A DNA stretch of 34,799 nucleotides from Candidatus Aegiribacteria sp. (lineage in GTDB: Bacteria > Fermentibacterota > Fermentibacteria > Fermentibacterales > JCC-6). Both the position numbers and the translations under genes were made by a program. This document shows positions 15,721 through 23,104 of this stretch, piece after piece (within the stretch, counting starts at the first letter, position 1; each line of letters begins with the position of its first letter). The stretch covers positions 1-34,799 of the forward strand of contig JAIOQY010000091.1 in the NCBI GenBank assembly GCA_021108435.1, written 5' to 3'. Below the pieces are notes generated by a model that saw only the letters and a list, made by a program, of their open reading frames with translations, was not told the origin of the DNA and did not search any database.

Positions 15721-17071
15721 GAATTGCCCCCTCACCAAAAGCCTCTCCTGCTTCCATAAACATCTCAGTGAGAGTAGGGTGAGGATGAATCATCATGCCC
15801 AGGGATGAAGCGCTCACGCCTAGATTTACTGCAATAACAGCTTCACCAACAAGACTGCTGGCATCGGCTCCCACAATCTGGATGCCTACTACAGTATCGT
15901 CAGATTCACGGGCAATAACCTTTAAGAAACCATCTGTTCCGTTCATACTGACGGCCTTGCCATTAGCCATGTACCTGGAGATACTGGTCTTTACAGGAAT
16001 TCCTCTTCTTTCCCATTCTTCCAGGGATGGTCCTACTATAGCGATCTCCGGATTAGTGAAAATACAACCCGGCATCATATCGGGATTGACAGAACGTTCT
16101 CCTTTCCCGAAAAGGTGTTCGACCGCTGTCAAACCCTGAGCAGATCCAGCATGAGCAAGTTGCCATTTACCAGTAGCATCACCGGCTGCGTACACTCCTG
16201 GAAGATTTGTCATCTGTTTCTCATCCGTTAATATTCCGGAAGAAGTTAATTCGACTCCTGCATCGAAAAGCCCGAGTCCTTCAAGCTTCGGTTTTCTTCC
16301 GATGGACACCAGAAGACGTTCCGCTGATATCTCAGTGCTATCCGAAAGAGCAGCAGTTATCTGGTTTTCTTCCGCTTCAATCCCTTCAACGGGATTTCCT
16401 GTCAGTATTGTCACTCCCGAGCGCTGGAGGGATTTGAATACCACCTGCGTCACATCTTCATCAATACCCGGCAGAATGGAGGGCAGCATTTCAACAATCG
16501 ATATTTTTACTCCAAGACTGGAAAAGATAGATGCGAACTCACAACCGATTACGCCTCCGCCAACGATTATCAGGCTCTCCGGAAGTGAATCCCAGGCAAG
16601 AACATCCCGGCTGGTTTGAACTCCGTCTATCGCAAAAGGGCCTGGTTTAAGCGGAGCTGATCCGGGAGAGAGCAGAATGCCGGAAGTCCTGAGAAGAGTG
16701 TTTCCTGCAAGAACCTCATTCGGTCCCTTAATGGAGCCATGCTCTCTGATGATATCAATTCCCAGATTGCTGAAATGTGCTTCAACTCCTTTTCTGAGTC
16801 GCTTCACTACGAGATCTTTCCTCCGGACAAGTTTTTCCCATGAGAATGAAAGTTCCCCCTCAAGTCCATATCGTTTTGCTGAAGCTGCGTGGCGAAGCAA
16901 AGATGTACTCGCTACAAGAGTTTTCGTGGGTATGCATCCCCTGTTAAGGCATGTTCCGCCAAGATCTTCTTCTTCAACAACTGCTACTCGCTGTCCAAGC
17001 TGCGCTGCCCTGATTGCTGGGACATAGCCCGCTGGTCCTCCCCCGATAATGACAAGATCGTATGTACTCAT
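15713..17071 (-). CDS. lpdA: Dihydrolipoamide dehydrogenase (E3)
   Basis: 452 residues; AAGGAA precedes the ATG at 17071. FAD/NAD-dependent flavoprotein disulfide reductase that reoxidises dihydrolipoyl groups. Visible: FAD-binding GGGPAGYVPAI (9-20), redox-active pair Cys41/Cys46 in GGTCLNRGC, NAD-binding IIVGGGVIGCEFASI, FAD-contact GVYAAGDATG, and the C-terminal catalytic dyad His431/Glu436 in HPHPTLTEMF with E. coli-like spacing. No E1/E2 or glycine-cleavage genes lie nearby, so the complex it serves (2-oxoacid dehydrogenase or glycine cleavage) is unknown. Upstream lies a 94-bp divergent region shared with a TPR gene. Confidence 0.93.
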   Translation of the reverse strand: MSTYDLVIIGGGPAGYVPAIRAAQLGQRVAVVEEEDLGGTCLNRGCIPTKTLVASTSLLRHAASAKRYGLEGELSFSWEKLVRRKDLVVKRLRKGVEAHFSNLGIDIIREHGSIKGPNEVLAGNTLLRTSGILLSPGSAPLKPGPFAIDGVQTSRDVLAWDSLPESLIIVGGGVIGCEFASIFSSLGVKISIVEMLPSILPGIDEDVTQVVFKSLQRSGVTILTGNPVEGIEAEENQITAALSDSTEISAERLLVSIGRKPKLEGLGLFDAGVELTSSGILTDEKQMTNLPGVYAAGDATGKWQLAHAGSAQGLTAVEHLFGKGERSVNPDMMPGCIFTNPEIAIVGPSLEEWERRGIPVKTSISRYMANGKAVSMNGTDGFLKVIARESDDTVVGIQIVGADASSLVGEAVIAVNLGVSASSLGMMIHPHPTLTEMFMEAGEAFGEGAIHG

Positions 17072-17165
17072 AGGATTTCCTTCTTAATGTTGATAATATC
17101 TGATGTGACGATTCACCGAACTGGAAATATGATAAGGCATATAATCGGGAAAGGGTAGGCTGAAC

Positions 17166-17900
17166 ATGTACATTATTCTGATTCTGAGTCTGTTCTCGCA
17201 ATCCATGGATATCGATGAACTGTCTGCACAGCTTCATCTTGAAACAGGCAACGCTTACCTCAGTCAGAGGTTGCTCGGACAGGCTGAAGAGGAATTCCTT
17301 CTAGTACTGGAGCTCAGCGAAGACTGTTATCCGGCTCTTCTTGGCCTTGGGAAGGTTCATCTCGAACGATCCTCATGGAACAGATCAGAAGAATATTACA
17401 GGCAATATATTGAAGCCTGCCCTGAGGATTACCGTGGTTATTATGAACTTTCAAACCTCCTGCTCATGATCAACTCTCCGGAACGCGCTTTAATTATGGC
17501 TGACAGCGCATTTCTCAGGGCACCAACCAATCCTGAGATATGGTTGCTCAGCGGAAGGGCAGGGCTCGGTGCCGGAGACACAGCATCCGCTGAAATGTGG
17601 TTCATTAAGAATCTGCAGACTCCAGGATTAATCGGAGTAGAGTCACTTGTTCTGCTGGCGTCCGTTTACAGGAACACTTCGCGTAGAGCGGAAGCCAGGG
17701 AGCTTCTTCTCCCTTTAGCAGCTTCAGGATATGCTCCAGCTTACTGGGGTCTGGCTCAGGTCTATCTGGCCTGGAATGATTACATGCGAGCAGGAGATGC
17801 AATAAATAATTATCTGATCCTGTCACCAGATGGGCCGTATGCTGACTCAGCATTCATGGTCCTTGAAGTACTGGGGGAATCCGGTGACTATATGTATTGA
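17166..17900 (+). CDS. Exported tetratricopeptide-repeat protein
   Basis: 244 residues with a very short hydrophobic N terminus (MYIILILSLFSQS) that may be a signal peptide. The rest is a run of TPR helices: NAYLSQRLLGQAEEEFLLVL, ALLGLGKVHLERSSWNRSEE, GYYELSNLLLMINSPERAL, IWLLSGRAGLGAGDTASAEM and YWGLAQVYLAWNDYMRAGDA, about six repeats. Presumably a scaffold protein outside the cytoplasm; partner unknown. A TATAAT at 17140-17145 could be its -10 (very short leader), without a convincing -35. Divergent from lpdA. Confidence 0.75.
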   Translation: MYIILILSLFSQSMDIDELSAQLHLETGNAYLSQRLLGQAEEEFLLVLELSEDCYPALLGLGKVHLERSSWNRSEEYYRQYIEACPEDYRGYYELSNLLLMINSPERALIMADSAFLRAPTNPEIWLLSGRAGLGAGDTASAEMWFIKNLQTPGLIGVESLVLLASVYRNTSRRAEARELLLPLAASGYAPAYWGLAQVYLAWNDYMRAGDAINNYLILSPDGPYADSAFMVLEVLGESGDYMY

Positions 17901-17961
17901 CAGATGAATATCATATAAATGTATGTATGTATAATTTGACTCTGACAGGAAAGGAACAACA

Positions 17962-18264
17962 ATGGAAAAGAAAGGCTTCTTCGGTTCTCTGTTCGATTTC
18001 TCTTTCGAGAGTTTCGTTTTTCCGAAAGTAATTAGCTTCATCTACGCGGTCATTGTTGTGCTTATGGCAATCGGCTATCTGGGTTTAATCGTTTTCGCCT
18101 TTGGACAGGGATCAACAGCAGGAGTGGGTGCTATCATTCTGGGTCCTGTTGTCCTGATCCTTTATCTGATCATGGTTCGCGCCTGGATGGAAATTGCTAT
18201 TGTCATGTTCAGAATTTACGATAATACAGACAAGATCGTGGAGATGAAGAAGCAGAATAACTGA
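17962..18264 (+). CDS. DUF4282-family small membrane protein
   Basis: 100 residues with AGGAAAGGAA upstream of the ATG. Begins MEKKGFFGSLFDFSFESFVFP, followed by two membrane segments (about 25-48 and 56-78) and a short basic cytoplasmic tail. The pattern F-x-S-LFDFSF followed by two helices and MRIYD-like VMFRIYDNTDKI matches the DUF4282 family, whose function is unknown. Separated by 61 bp from the TPR gene, so possibly co-transcribed. Confidence 0.75.
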   Translation: MEKKGFFGSLFDFSFESFVFPKVISFIYAVIVVLMAIGYLGLIVFAFGQGSTAGVGAIILGPVVLILYLIMVRAWMEIAIVMFRIYDNTDKIVEMKKQNN

Positions 18265-18306
18265 GCCTGACTATCTTTCTTCAGACAATACAACCGGGAG
18301 ATGATT

Positions 18307-18732
18307 CTAGTCCTCGTATAAACGTCTGCTGAGGACAACAACCGAATCTTCGCTGTACCCGATCCTCCTGTAGAATGATATCACTTCCTCATTGTTTTTT
18401 CTGACCATTAAATCAATCTTGGGACATCCAAGTTTTTCCAGTGCTTCTTCAGCATGCTTCATCATATTCCGCGCGATGGACCGTTTCCTGAGTGACGGCT
18501 TCACCGCAAGGTAGTAGATCCACCCTCTGTGCCCATCGTATCCGGACATGCAGCTCGCGACTAATTCCCCGTTGATCTCACCGACGAAGAACAGGTCCGG
18601 GGAATCCGCCATTTTCCTCTCAATATCTTTTACAGGATTGTTCCCGGGAACAGTCAATCCACACTCAATCCAAAGATCGATTACAGTGTCCCGATCCATA
18701 TTTCCGAATACTCGTATCGTCAGATCATTCAT
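18307..18732 (-). CDS. ypeA: YpeA-like GNAT acetyltransferase
   Basis: 141 residues resembling E. coli YpeA over its whole length: IRVF near the start, DIERKM, LFFVGEINGELV, GYDGHRGW, YYLAVKPSLRKRSIA (acetyl-CoA pyrophosphate loop, with Ser in place of the usual second-position Gly), LGCPKIDLMV and FYRRIGYSED. Predicted cytoplasmic acetyl-CoA-dependent N-acetyltransferase of unknown substrate. Its ATG shares one base with the stop of the preceding gene (TAATG), so it is translated from a two-gene operon with the YaiI/YqxD-family gene. Confidence 0.88.
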   Translation of the reverse strand: MNDLTIRVFGNMDRDTVIDLWIECGLTVPGNNPVKDIERKMADSPDLFFVGEINGELVASCMSGYDGHRGWIYYLAVKPSLRKRSIARNMMKHAEEALEKLGCPKIDLMVRKNNEEVISFYRRIGYSEDSVVVLSRRLYED

Positions 18733-19193
18733 TAGTTGATGCCTCTCCTGCGGCGGATTTTCACTATCATTTCATCCAATGCCTGCAGGAATCTTGAACG
18801 GTCCTTTTTCGCGAAAGGCCTGGGTCCCCCGGTCATCATTCCCTGTTCCCTGAGATCATGCAGGAGATCCCGGATAGACAGAACATCCCCGATGTTGTCC
18901 TCATCGAAAGGAAGTCCTGTGTTCCCCAGGACCAGCGCTCCCTGCTTCAGACACCTCGAGGCGAGAGGTATGTCACCCGAAATAACGATGTCATCGCTGC
19001 CTGCATGTTCAACGATCCAGTTATCAACCACATCTGCCCCTTTATCCACAACAATCAATTCCAGCCAGCTTGATTCAGGAGTACGCATCCATGAGTTCGA
19101 AACGAGAATGACCTTCAAACCATATCGTTTTGCGACCCGGAATATTTCCTTTTTGACAGGGCATGCATCAGCATCGACAAAGATGTCAAGCAA
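18732..19193 (-). CDS. YaiI/YqxD family protein (UPF0178, DUF188)
   Basis: 153 residues from a TTG at 19193 with GAAGG about 8 nt upstream. The family signature is complete: FVDADACPVKKEIFRVA at the N terminus, VDKGADVVDNWIVEHA, DIVISGDIPLASRCL, and GGPRPFAKKDRSRFLQALD at the C terminus. The DxDACP and GDIPLA motifs suggest a PIN-like nuclease fold, but the role is not established. First gene of a coupled pair with the YpeA-like acetyltransferase. Confidence 0.93.
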   Translation of the reverse strand: MLDIFVDADACPVKKEIFRVAKRYGLKVILVSNSWMRTPESSWLELIVVDKGADVVDNWIVEHAGSDDIVISGDIPLASRCLKQGALVLGNTGLPFDEDNIGDVLSIRDLLHDLREQGMMTGGPRPFAKKDRSRFLQALDEMIVKIRRRRGIN

Positions 19194-19259
19194 CAGCGAA
19201 ACCTTCTATCCAACCACCGGAACACTTGATTTCCCGCCATGCCGAGCAAATCAACATTT

Positions 19260-20198
19260 CTATTGCTTCCTCATCTTTTTGTTGCCGCTCCACCAGATCA
19301 AGGCTGCAACGAACGCCAGAGCTTCACCAAGTGTGATCCATAGTCTGGCTGCAATCGATACAAGAGATGCCTGTCCGGGTTCTCCGGACGTGACAACAAT
19401 CCCGATAAGCCAGACCAGAGAAATTTCCCTGATACCAAGCCCTCCGGGAGAGAACACCGCAAGAAATCCTATCCCGACAGCGGTGGGCAGGAGAAAAGCT
19501 CCTGGGAAAAATGGCAGATCCATCCCGAAACTTCTTGCCAGGAAGACAAATGCAATCCCCTGAAGCAGGAAGACAAGCAGATAGACAGGCAGAAGTTTCA
19601 GAACGCTGGCAAATCCGGGGTCCTGTATGTCAATATCCTTCCCTGTAAGAGATGTGATAATTTTCAACATTTTTCGGAATGCTCCGGGATGCGCTGTGAA
19701 TATGACCACTCCCGATACAGCCAGGACAATCAGGACACTAAGTGTTGTTCCCATCCCGATCTTCTCCGCAGCGAGAGGAATAACAGGAAGAGATACAAGG
19801 AGACAGCCTGCTATAATGAAAAGGCTCTCGAGAATAAGTGCATGACCTGTTCTGGCGGCGGGTATACCTATTTTCTTTGATAATCCGATCTTTCCCACGG
19901 CTCCCCAGACCTTTCCAGGGATGTATTTCCCAACCTGAGCAAGAAAATGGATATTGAATGCCTGCCTGAATGAAATTCTGGCTCCCGCTACACCACAGAC
20001 AAGCATCCATGACCATGCCGCAGCCATCAGATGCAGTATCATCAACAGAAATGAGAGGATGAACAGAGCTGGATTGAAGGAGAGAAGATTCTCGAATCCT
20101 CCAGCCTCAGCAGCTCCTTTGAGGAAAGAATCTACAAGGTAATAGAGAGCGGCAGCCGTAAGGATAAGCCCGATAATATTAAAGATGATTTTCTTCAC
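19260..20198 (-). CDS. UPF0104/LPG_synthase_TM-like integral membrane protein
   Basis: 312 residues from a GTG at 20198 with AAGGAGAG upstream. About eight hydrophobic helices. Family blocks visible: FLAQVGKYIPGKVWGAVGK after the third helix and FSPGGLGIREISLVWLIG near the C terminus, both typical of the flippase-like domain shared with MprF. It lacks the cytoplasmic aminoacyl-transferase part of MprF. Probably a lipid- or polyprenyl-lipid-linked transport or synthesis protein of the inner membrane. GTGA overlap with the upstream small gene indicates coupling; last gene of the carD-hflX unit. Confidence 0.82.
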   Translation of the reverse strand: MKKIIFNIIGLILTAAALYYLVDSFLKGAAEAGGFENLLSFNPALFILSFLLMILHLMAAAWSWMLVCGVAGARISFRQAFNIHFLAQVGKYIPGKVWGAVGKIGLSKKIGIPAARTGHALILESLFIIAGCLLVSLPVIPLAAEKIGMGTTLSVLIVLAVSGVVIFTAHPGAFRKMLKIITSLTGKDIDIQDPGFASVLKLLPVYLLVFLLQGIAFVFLARSFGMDLPFFPGAFLLPTAVGIGFLAVFSPGGLGIREISLVWLIGIVVTSGEPGQASLVSIAARLWITLGEALAFVAALIWWSGNKKMRKQ

Positions 20199-20578
20199 TG
20201 ATCTCTCCTTTTTCCACTCAGATAAAGAAATCCTGAACCGGCTGCAAGCAAAATAGCAGCTATCGGAATGAGAACAGGAGCAGCAACACGAGCCGCATCT
20301 GATATATTACAATCGTACACCAGCAGCATCGCCATGAATAATCTGTCCTGTGAACTTAATTCATCAACAGGTATTCTCCGCATAATCTCCAATGCTGGTT
20401 TATCTCTTCTAAGAGCATGCAGTGTTTCTGCAAGTTCTACTGCTACTGTCCAATCCGTAGAATCAATCTGATAATTGAATTCAAGTGTACGAAGATTCTC
20501 AAGATGAATCCTGTCATCAGAATTCATCCCATCATTTTGAAAGAATATAAGAAGAAACGGAATAAGCAAGGACGTCAT
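20195..20578 (-). CDS. Small exported membrane-anchored protein, unknown function
   Basis: 127 residues from the ATG at 20578 (GAGGAG ends 3 nt upstream); a TTG at 20593 would overlap the previous gene. N-terminal hydrophobic leader MTSLLIPFLLIFF, a helical middle of about 80 residues that looks like one or two TPR-type hairpins (WTVAVELAETLHALRRDKPA), and one C-terminal membrane segment (VLIPIAAILLAAGSGFLYL) ending in KRRDQ, so the helical part probably faces the periplasm. No family recognised. Sits tightly between a small helical protein and a UPF0104 membrane protein. Confidence 0.6.
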   Translation of the reverse strand: MTSLLIPFLLIFFQNDGMNSDDRIHLENLRTLEFNYQIDSTDWTVAVELAETLHALRRDKPALEIMRRIPVDELSSQDRLFMAMLLVYDCNISDAARVAAPVLIPIAAILLAAGSGFLYLSGKRRDQ

Positions 20579-20585
20579 TAACTCC

Positions 20586-21035
20586 TCAGTCAAGTATGCT
20601 CAATTTGGCTCCCGATTTCTTGCTGGACACCTTGCTGTCTCGAGAGAAGACACTTGATTCGAAATGCGGGAGACATGCGGTATCCAACAGCATTTCAAGG
20701 AGATCTTCTGAAGATACATCAGGTTGCAGGAAAATTTCAATCAATCTCTCCTTGAAAATATCAAGCCTTTCCTCTTCCGGACTGGAGGAATCTTCAACCC
20801 AGCGTTTTGGATGCTCAAGCATGGCCAGCATTCTTCTTGCGGTAAGATCCTGCTTCATGGTCAAATCCCAGAAAGATTTTGCCTCTTTCGTGGTTATCAG
20901 TTCAAGAAGCTGACTCGAAAGCGTATTCTGTGATATCAAATTATTCGAGTAGAGATTATTCAGACTCTCCAGTCTATTCTGAAGACTGTTTCTCAGTTTA
21001 TCCGGATCAATACCTGCCGCCATGTTCAACCTCAT
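20586..21035 (-). CDS. Hypothetical helical protein
   Basis: 149 residues, or 145 if the ATG at 21023 (with GAGG 6 nt upstream) is used; both starts are plausible. Predicted all-helical, soluble, charged; first half LRNSLQNRLESLNNLYSNN could form a coiled coil. No catalytic motif or known family recognised. Position, 20 bp after hflX and coupled to the next small membrane protein, suggests it belongs to the same transcript. Confidence 0.6.
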   Translation of the reverse strand: MRLNMAAGIDPDKLRNSLQNRLESLNNLYSNNLISQNTLSSQLLELITTKEAKSFWDLTMKQDLTARRMLAMLEHPKRWVEDSSSPEEERLDIFKERLIEIFLQPDVSSEDLLEMLLDTACLPHFESSVFSRDSKVSSKKSGAKLSILD

Positions 21036-21055
21036 TCTTTTTCCCTGAAGTACTC

Positions 21056-22330
21056 TTATAATGGTGGTGCCGCAAGTCGAGAAAAGCTTCGGAGCTTATT
21101 AGATATCTTCAGCTTGCCAACGACTGAATTATACCCCCTCAGGGTTCCACCAAGAACATTCACAGAACCGTCTGAACCTTCAATAACATTTCTCACAACA
21201 CAGTTATTGTAAAGCCAGTGGATGATACTATCATGATTCTGTTCAAGAACAAGTTCAAACCAATCCAGTGATTGATCTCTATGATGGATGATACTCTGAA
21301 GGAGATCATGGAATCCTTCATTTTCAAATGCGGATACTGCTACTCCTGTTTTGGGTCTGCTATAGTCATCTACCGCATCACATTTTGTCCAAACAGTCAA
21401 TCTAGGTACTGAAGCATCAACTCCAATTCGATCAAGAGTTTTCCTGACCGTTTCAAAATGCCTGATTCTGAAATTGCTGGACCTGTCAATTGCTACAAGC
21501 AGCAGGTCAGCTTTCCTTGCCACATCCAGAGTTGTATGAAAACTGGCTATAAGAGATTCGGGAAGCCTTTCTATAAAGCCAACGGTATCAGAGATAAGCA
21601 CATCTGATCCATCAGGCAATTTAAGTCGTCTGGATGTAGTATCGAGAGTAGCGAAAGGTTTATCTGCAGTGTACACACCTGAATCGCAAAGTGTATTGAG
21701 CAGTGTGCTTTTCCCAGCATTCGTATAACCGACAATGGTAATATTAAACATTTTCCGTCGTCTTGCCGAGACAACTTTCCAGCGGGATTCTACCTCTGAA
21801 ATCTTTTCCTCCAGCAGGGATATTCTGGATCTGGCTCTTCTACGATCTATCTCAAGCTGTGTTTCTCCTGGACCTCTTGTTCCGATTCCTGCTCCAAGTC
21901 TGGAGAAGTGGTGCCACATGCCTGTAAGTCTCGGAAGGGCATACTTCAGCTGAGCAAGTTCGATCTGAAGCTTCGCTTCCTTTGATCGAGCCTGTCCGGC
22001 AAAGATGGCGAGAATCAGTTCAGTTCGATCAATAACCTTGCAATTAGTTATCTCCTCAAGTCGAGTTACCTGGCCTGGAGTGAGATTGTGGTCGAATACG
22101 ATGGTAGAAATGCCTTCGCGCTCAGATACTTCTTTTATTTCTGCAGTTTTACCTTTACCGAAGAACAGTTTTGGATCGGGGGAGTTCCTCCTCTGCGATA
22201 TCTCCTCTATAACTGTGCCGCCAGCGGATTTAACCAGAGAGATCATCTCCTGAGGAGAACCTACTGCTTTGGGCTCGCTCCCTGTATACAATCGAGCTAG
22301 AAGAACCCTTTCAAGGCTGGTTCTATGCAT
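21056..22330 (-). CDS. hflX: Ribosome-associated GTPase HflX
   Basis: 424 residues. N-terminal HflX domain with DPKLFFGKGK and TIVFDHNLTPGQVTRLEE, then the characteristic linker SRLGAGIGTRGPGETQLE. G domain: P-loop GYTNAGKST (201-209), DTTSRRL switch I, DTVGFIERLP (G3), TKCD (G4). HflX splits stalled 70S ribosomes and works under stress in E. coli. The C-terminal domain of ~60 residues is present. No strong Shine-Dalgarno before the ATG at 22330; it follows carD by 32 bp and probably shares its promoter. Confidence 0.95.
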   Translation of the reverse strand: MHRTSLERVLLARLYTGSEPKAVGSPQEMISLVKSAGGTVIEEISQRRNSPDPKLFFGKGKTAEIKEVSEREGISTIVFDHNLTPGQVTRLEEITNCKVIDRTELILAIFAGQARSKEAKLQIELAQLKYALPRLTGMWHHFSRLGAGIGTRGPGETQLEIDRRRARSRISLLEEKISEVESRWKVVSARRRKMFNITIVGYTNAGKSTLLNTLCDSGVYTADKPFATLDTTSRRLKLPDGSDVLISDTVGFIERLPESLIASFHTTLDVARKADLLLVAIDRSSNFRIRHFETVRKTLDRIGVDASVPRLTVWTKCDAVDDYSRPKTGVAVSAFENEGFHDLLQSIIHHRDQSLDWFELVLEQNHDSIIHWLYNNCVVRNVIEGSDGSVNVLGGTLRGYNSVVGKLKISNKLRSFSRLAAPPL

Positions 22331-22362
22331 GCTGAATAATATTACTCTGTGTTGAGATAAGG

Positions 22363-23007
22363 TTATTCTTTCTTTCCGGTTGCTTTTCTGTTTGGTTTTG
22401 TTTTAGCAATTATTTTAGATGATTTTGCTTTGCTCTTGCTCGATTCCTTTGGTGCTTTTTCTTCATCAGATGTTCCATTCACAGCGTTTTCGCTGTTTTT
22501 CATGGCTTCTATATTTTTCTGAACACCGTTCCTTGCATGTTTCCGGATGATTTCCTTTGCAGAATTGCTTTCAATATCTTTTACCAGAGCAACTTCGCCT
22601 GCAAACACATTGACGGCCTCATTAAGCACACGCTTTTCTGAGGGATTCATCTTATTCAGAATTGATCGCGAAATAATGTCTCTGATAGCCTTGGCGACTT
22701 CTTTGGGTTCTCCGGAATGGACTCTTTCCTTCAATCTCTCGATTCTTCTCCGCCAGTCTTTCGGAAGTTCATCTGGTTCTCTTGATAGTTCCTCAAGAGC
22801 ATCATCAAGCTCTGCTTTTGAAACAACAGGTCGCAGTTCTGCATCATCCAGACTCTCTGTTGGTACAAGTACCCTTTTCTTTCCAACAACGATTTCAATA
22901 ACAACACACTCGTGCATTTCGCCCGAGATATTCTGCTCTGAAATCTCTGTTATCACACCTGCTCCATGAATGGGATCTACAACTCTGGCATCGATAGCAA
23001 ATTTCAT
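22363..23007 (-). CDS. CarD/CdnL-like transcription regulator with basic tail
   Basis: 214 residues from the ATG at 23007, fixed by AGGAGG 5 nt upstream; a longer in-frame extension to 23166 runs into the neighbouring gene and promoter and is not real. N-terminal RNA-polymerase-interacting domain (residues 1-~65: VVDPIHGAGVITEI, VVGKKRVLVPTESL), then helical domain with DWRRRIERLKERVHSG and EVAKAIRDI typical of CdnL. The C-terminal ~50 residues are rich in Lys and Ser (KSKAKSSK, KTKPNRKATGKK), a histone-like basic tail also seen in Myxococcus CarD-type proteins. Likely stabilises open promoter complexes. First gene after a good promoter. Confidence 0.83.
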   Translation of the reverse strand: MKFAIDARVVDPIHGAGVITEISEQNISGEMHECVVIEIVVGKKRVLVPTESLDDAELRPVVSKAELDDALEELSREPDELPKDWRRRIERLKERVHSGEPKEVAKAIRDIISRSILNKMNPSEKRVLNEAVNVFAGEVALVKDIESNSAKEIIRKHARNGVQKNIEAMKNSENAVNGTSDEEKAPKESSKSKAKSSKIIAKTKPNRKATGKKE

Positions 23008-23039
23008 CAGACCTCCTGTAGAATAAAAATATCCATATA

Positions 23040-23069
23040 ATAATATCTCATATTTCATGGAAAAGTCAA
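23040..23069 (-). promoter_or_regulatory. Sigma70-type promoter upstream of the carD-like gene
   Basis: Reverse strand: TTGACT (23069-23064), 18-bp spacer, TATTAT (23045-23040); each hexamer has one mismatch to consensus. Start of transcription would be near 23033, giving a leader of about 25 nt that ends in AGGAGG. It lies in the 97-bp gap after the pseudokinase gene and would drive carD, hflX and the three downstream genes. Confidence 0.55.
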
Positions 23070-23104
23070 TATGAAAACAGCAAATATTGAAGGCTCTTAA
23101 GGGG

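Noticed and set aside
18736-19563. Long forward frame antisense to the YaiI/YqxD-family gene and the UPF0104 gene
   Set aside because: Both reverse-strand genes match families end to end; the forward translation is Ser/Pro/Arg-rich shadow sequence.
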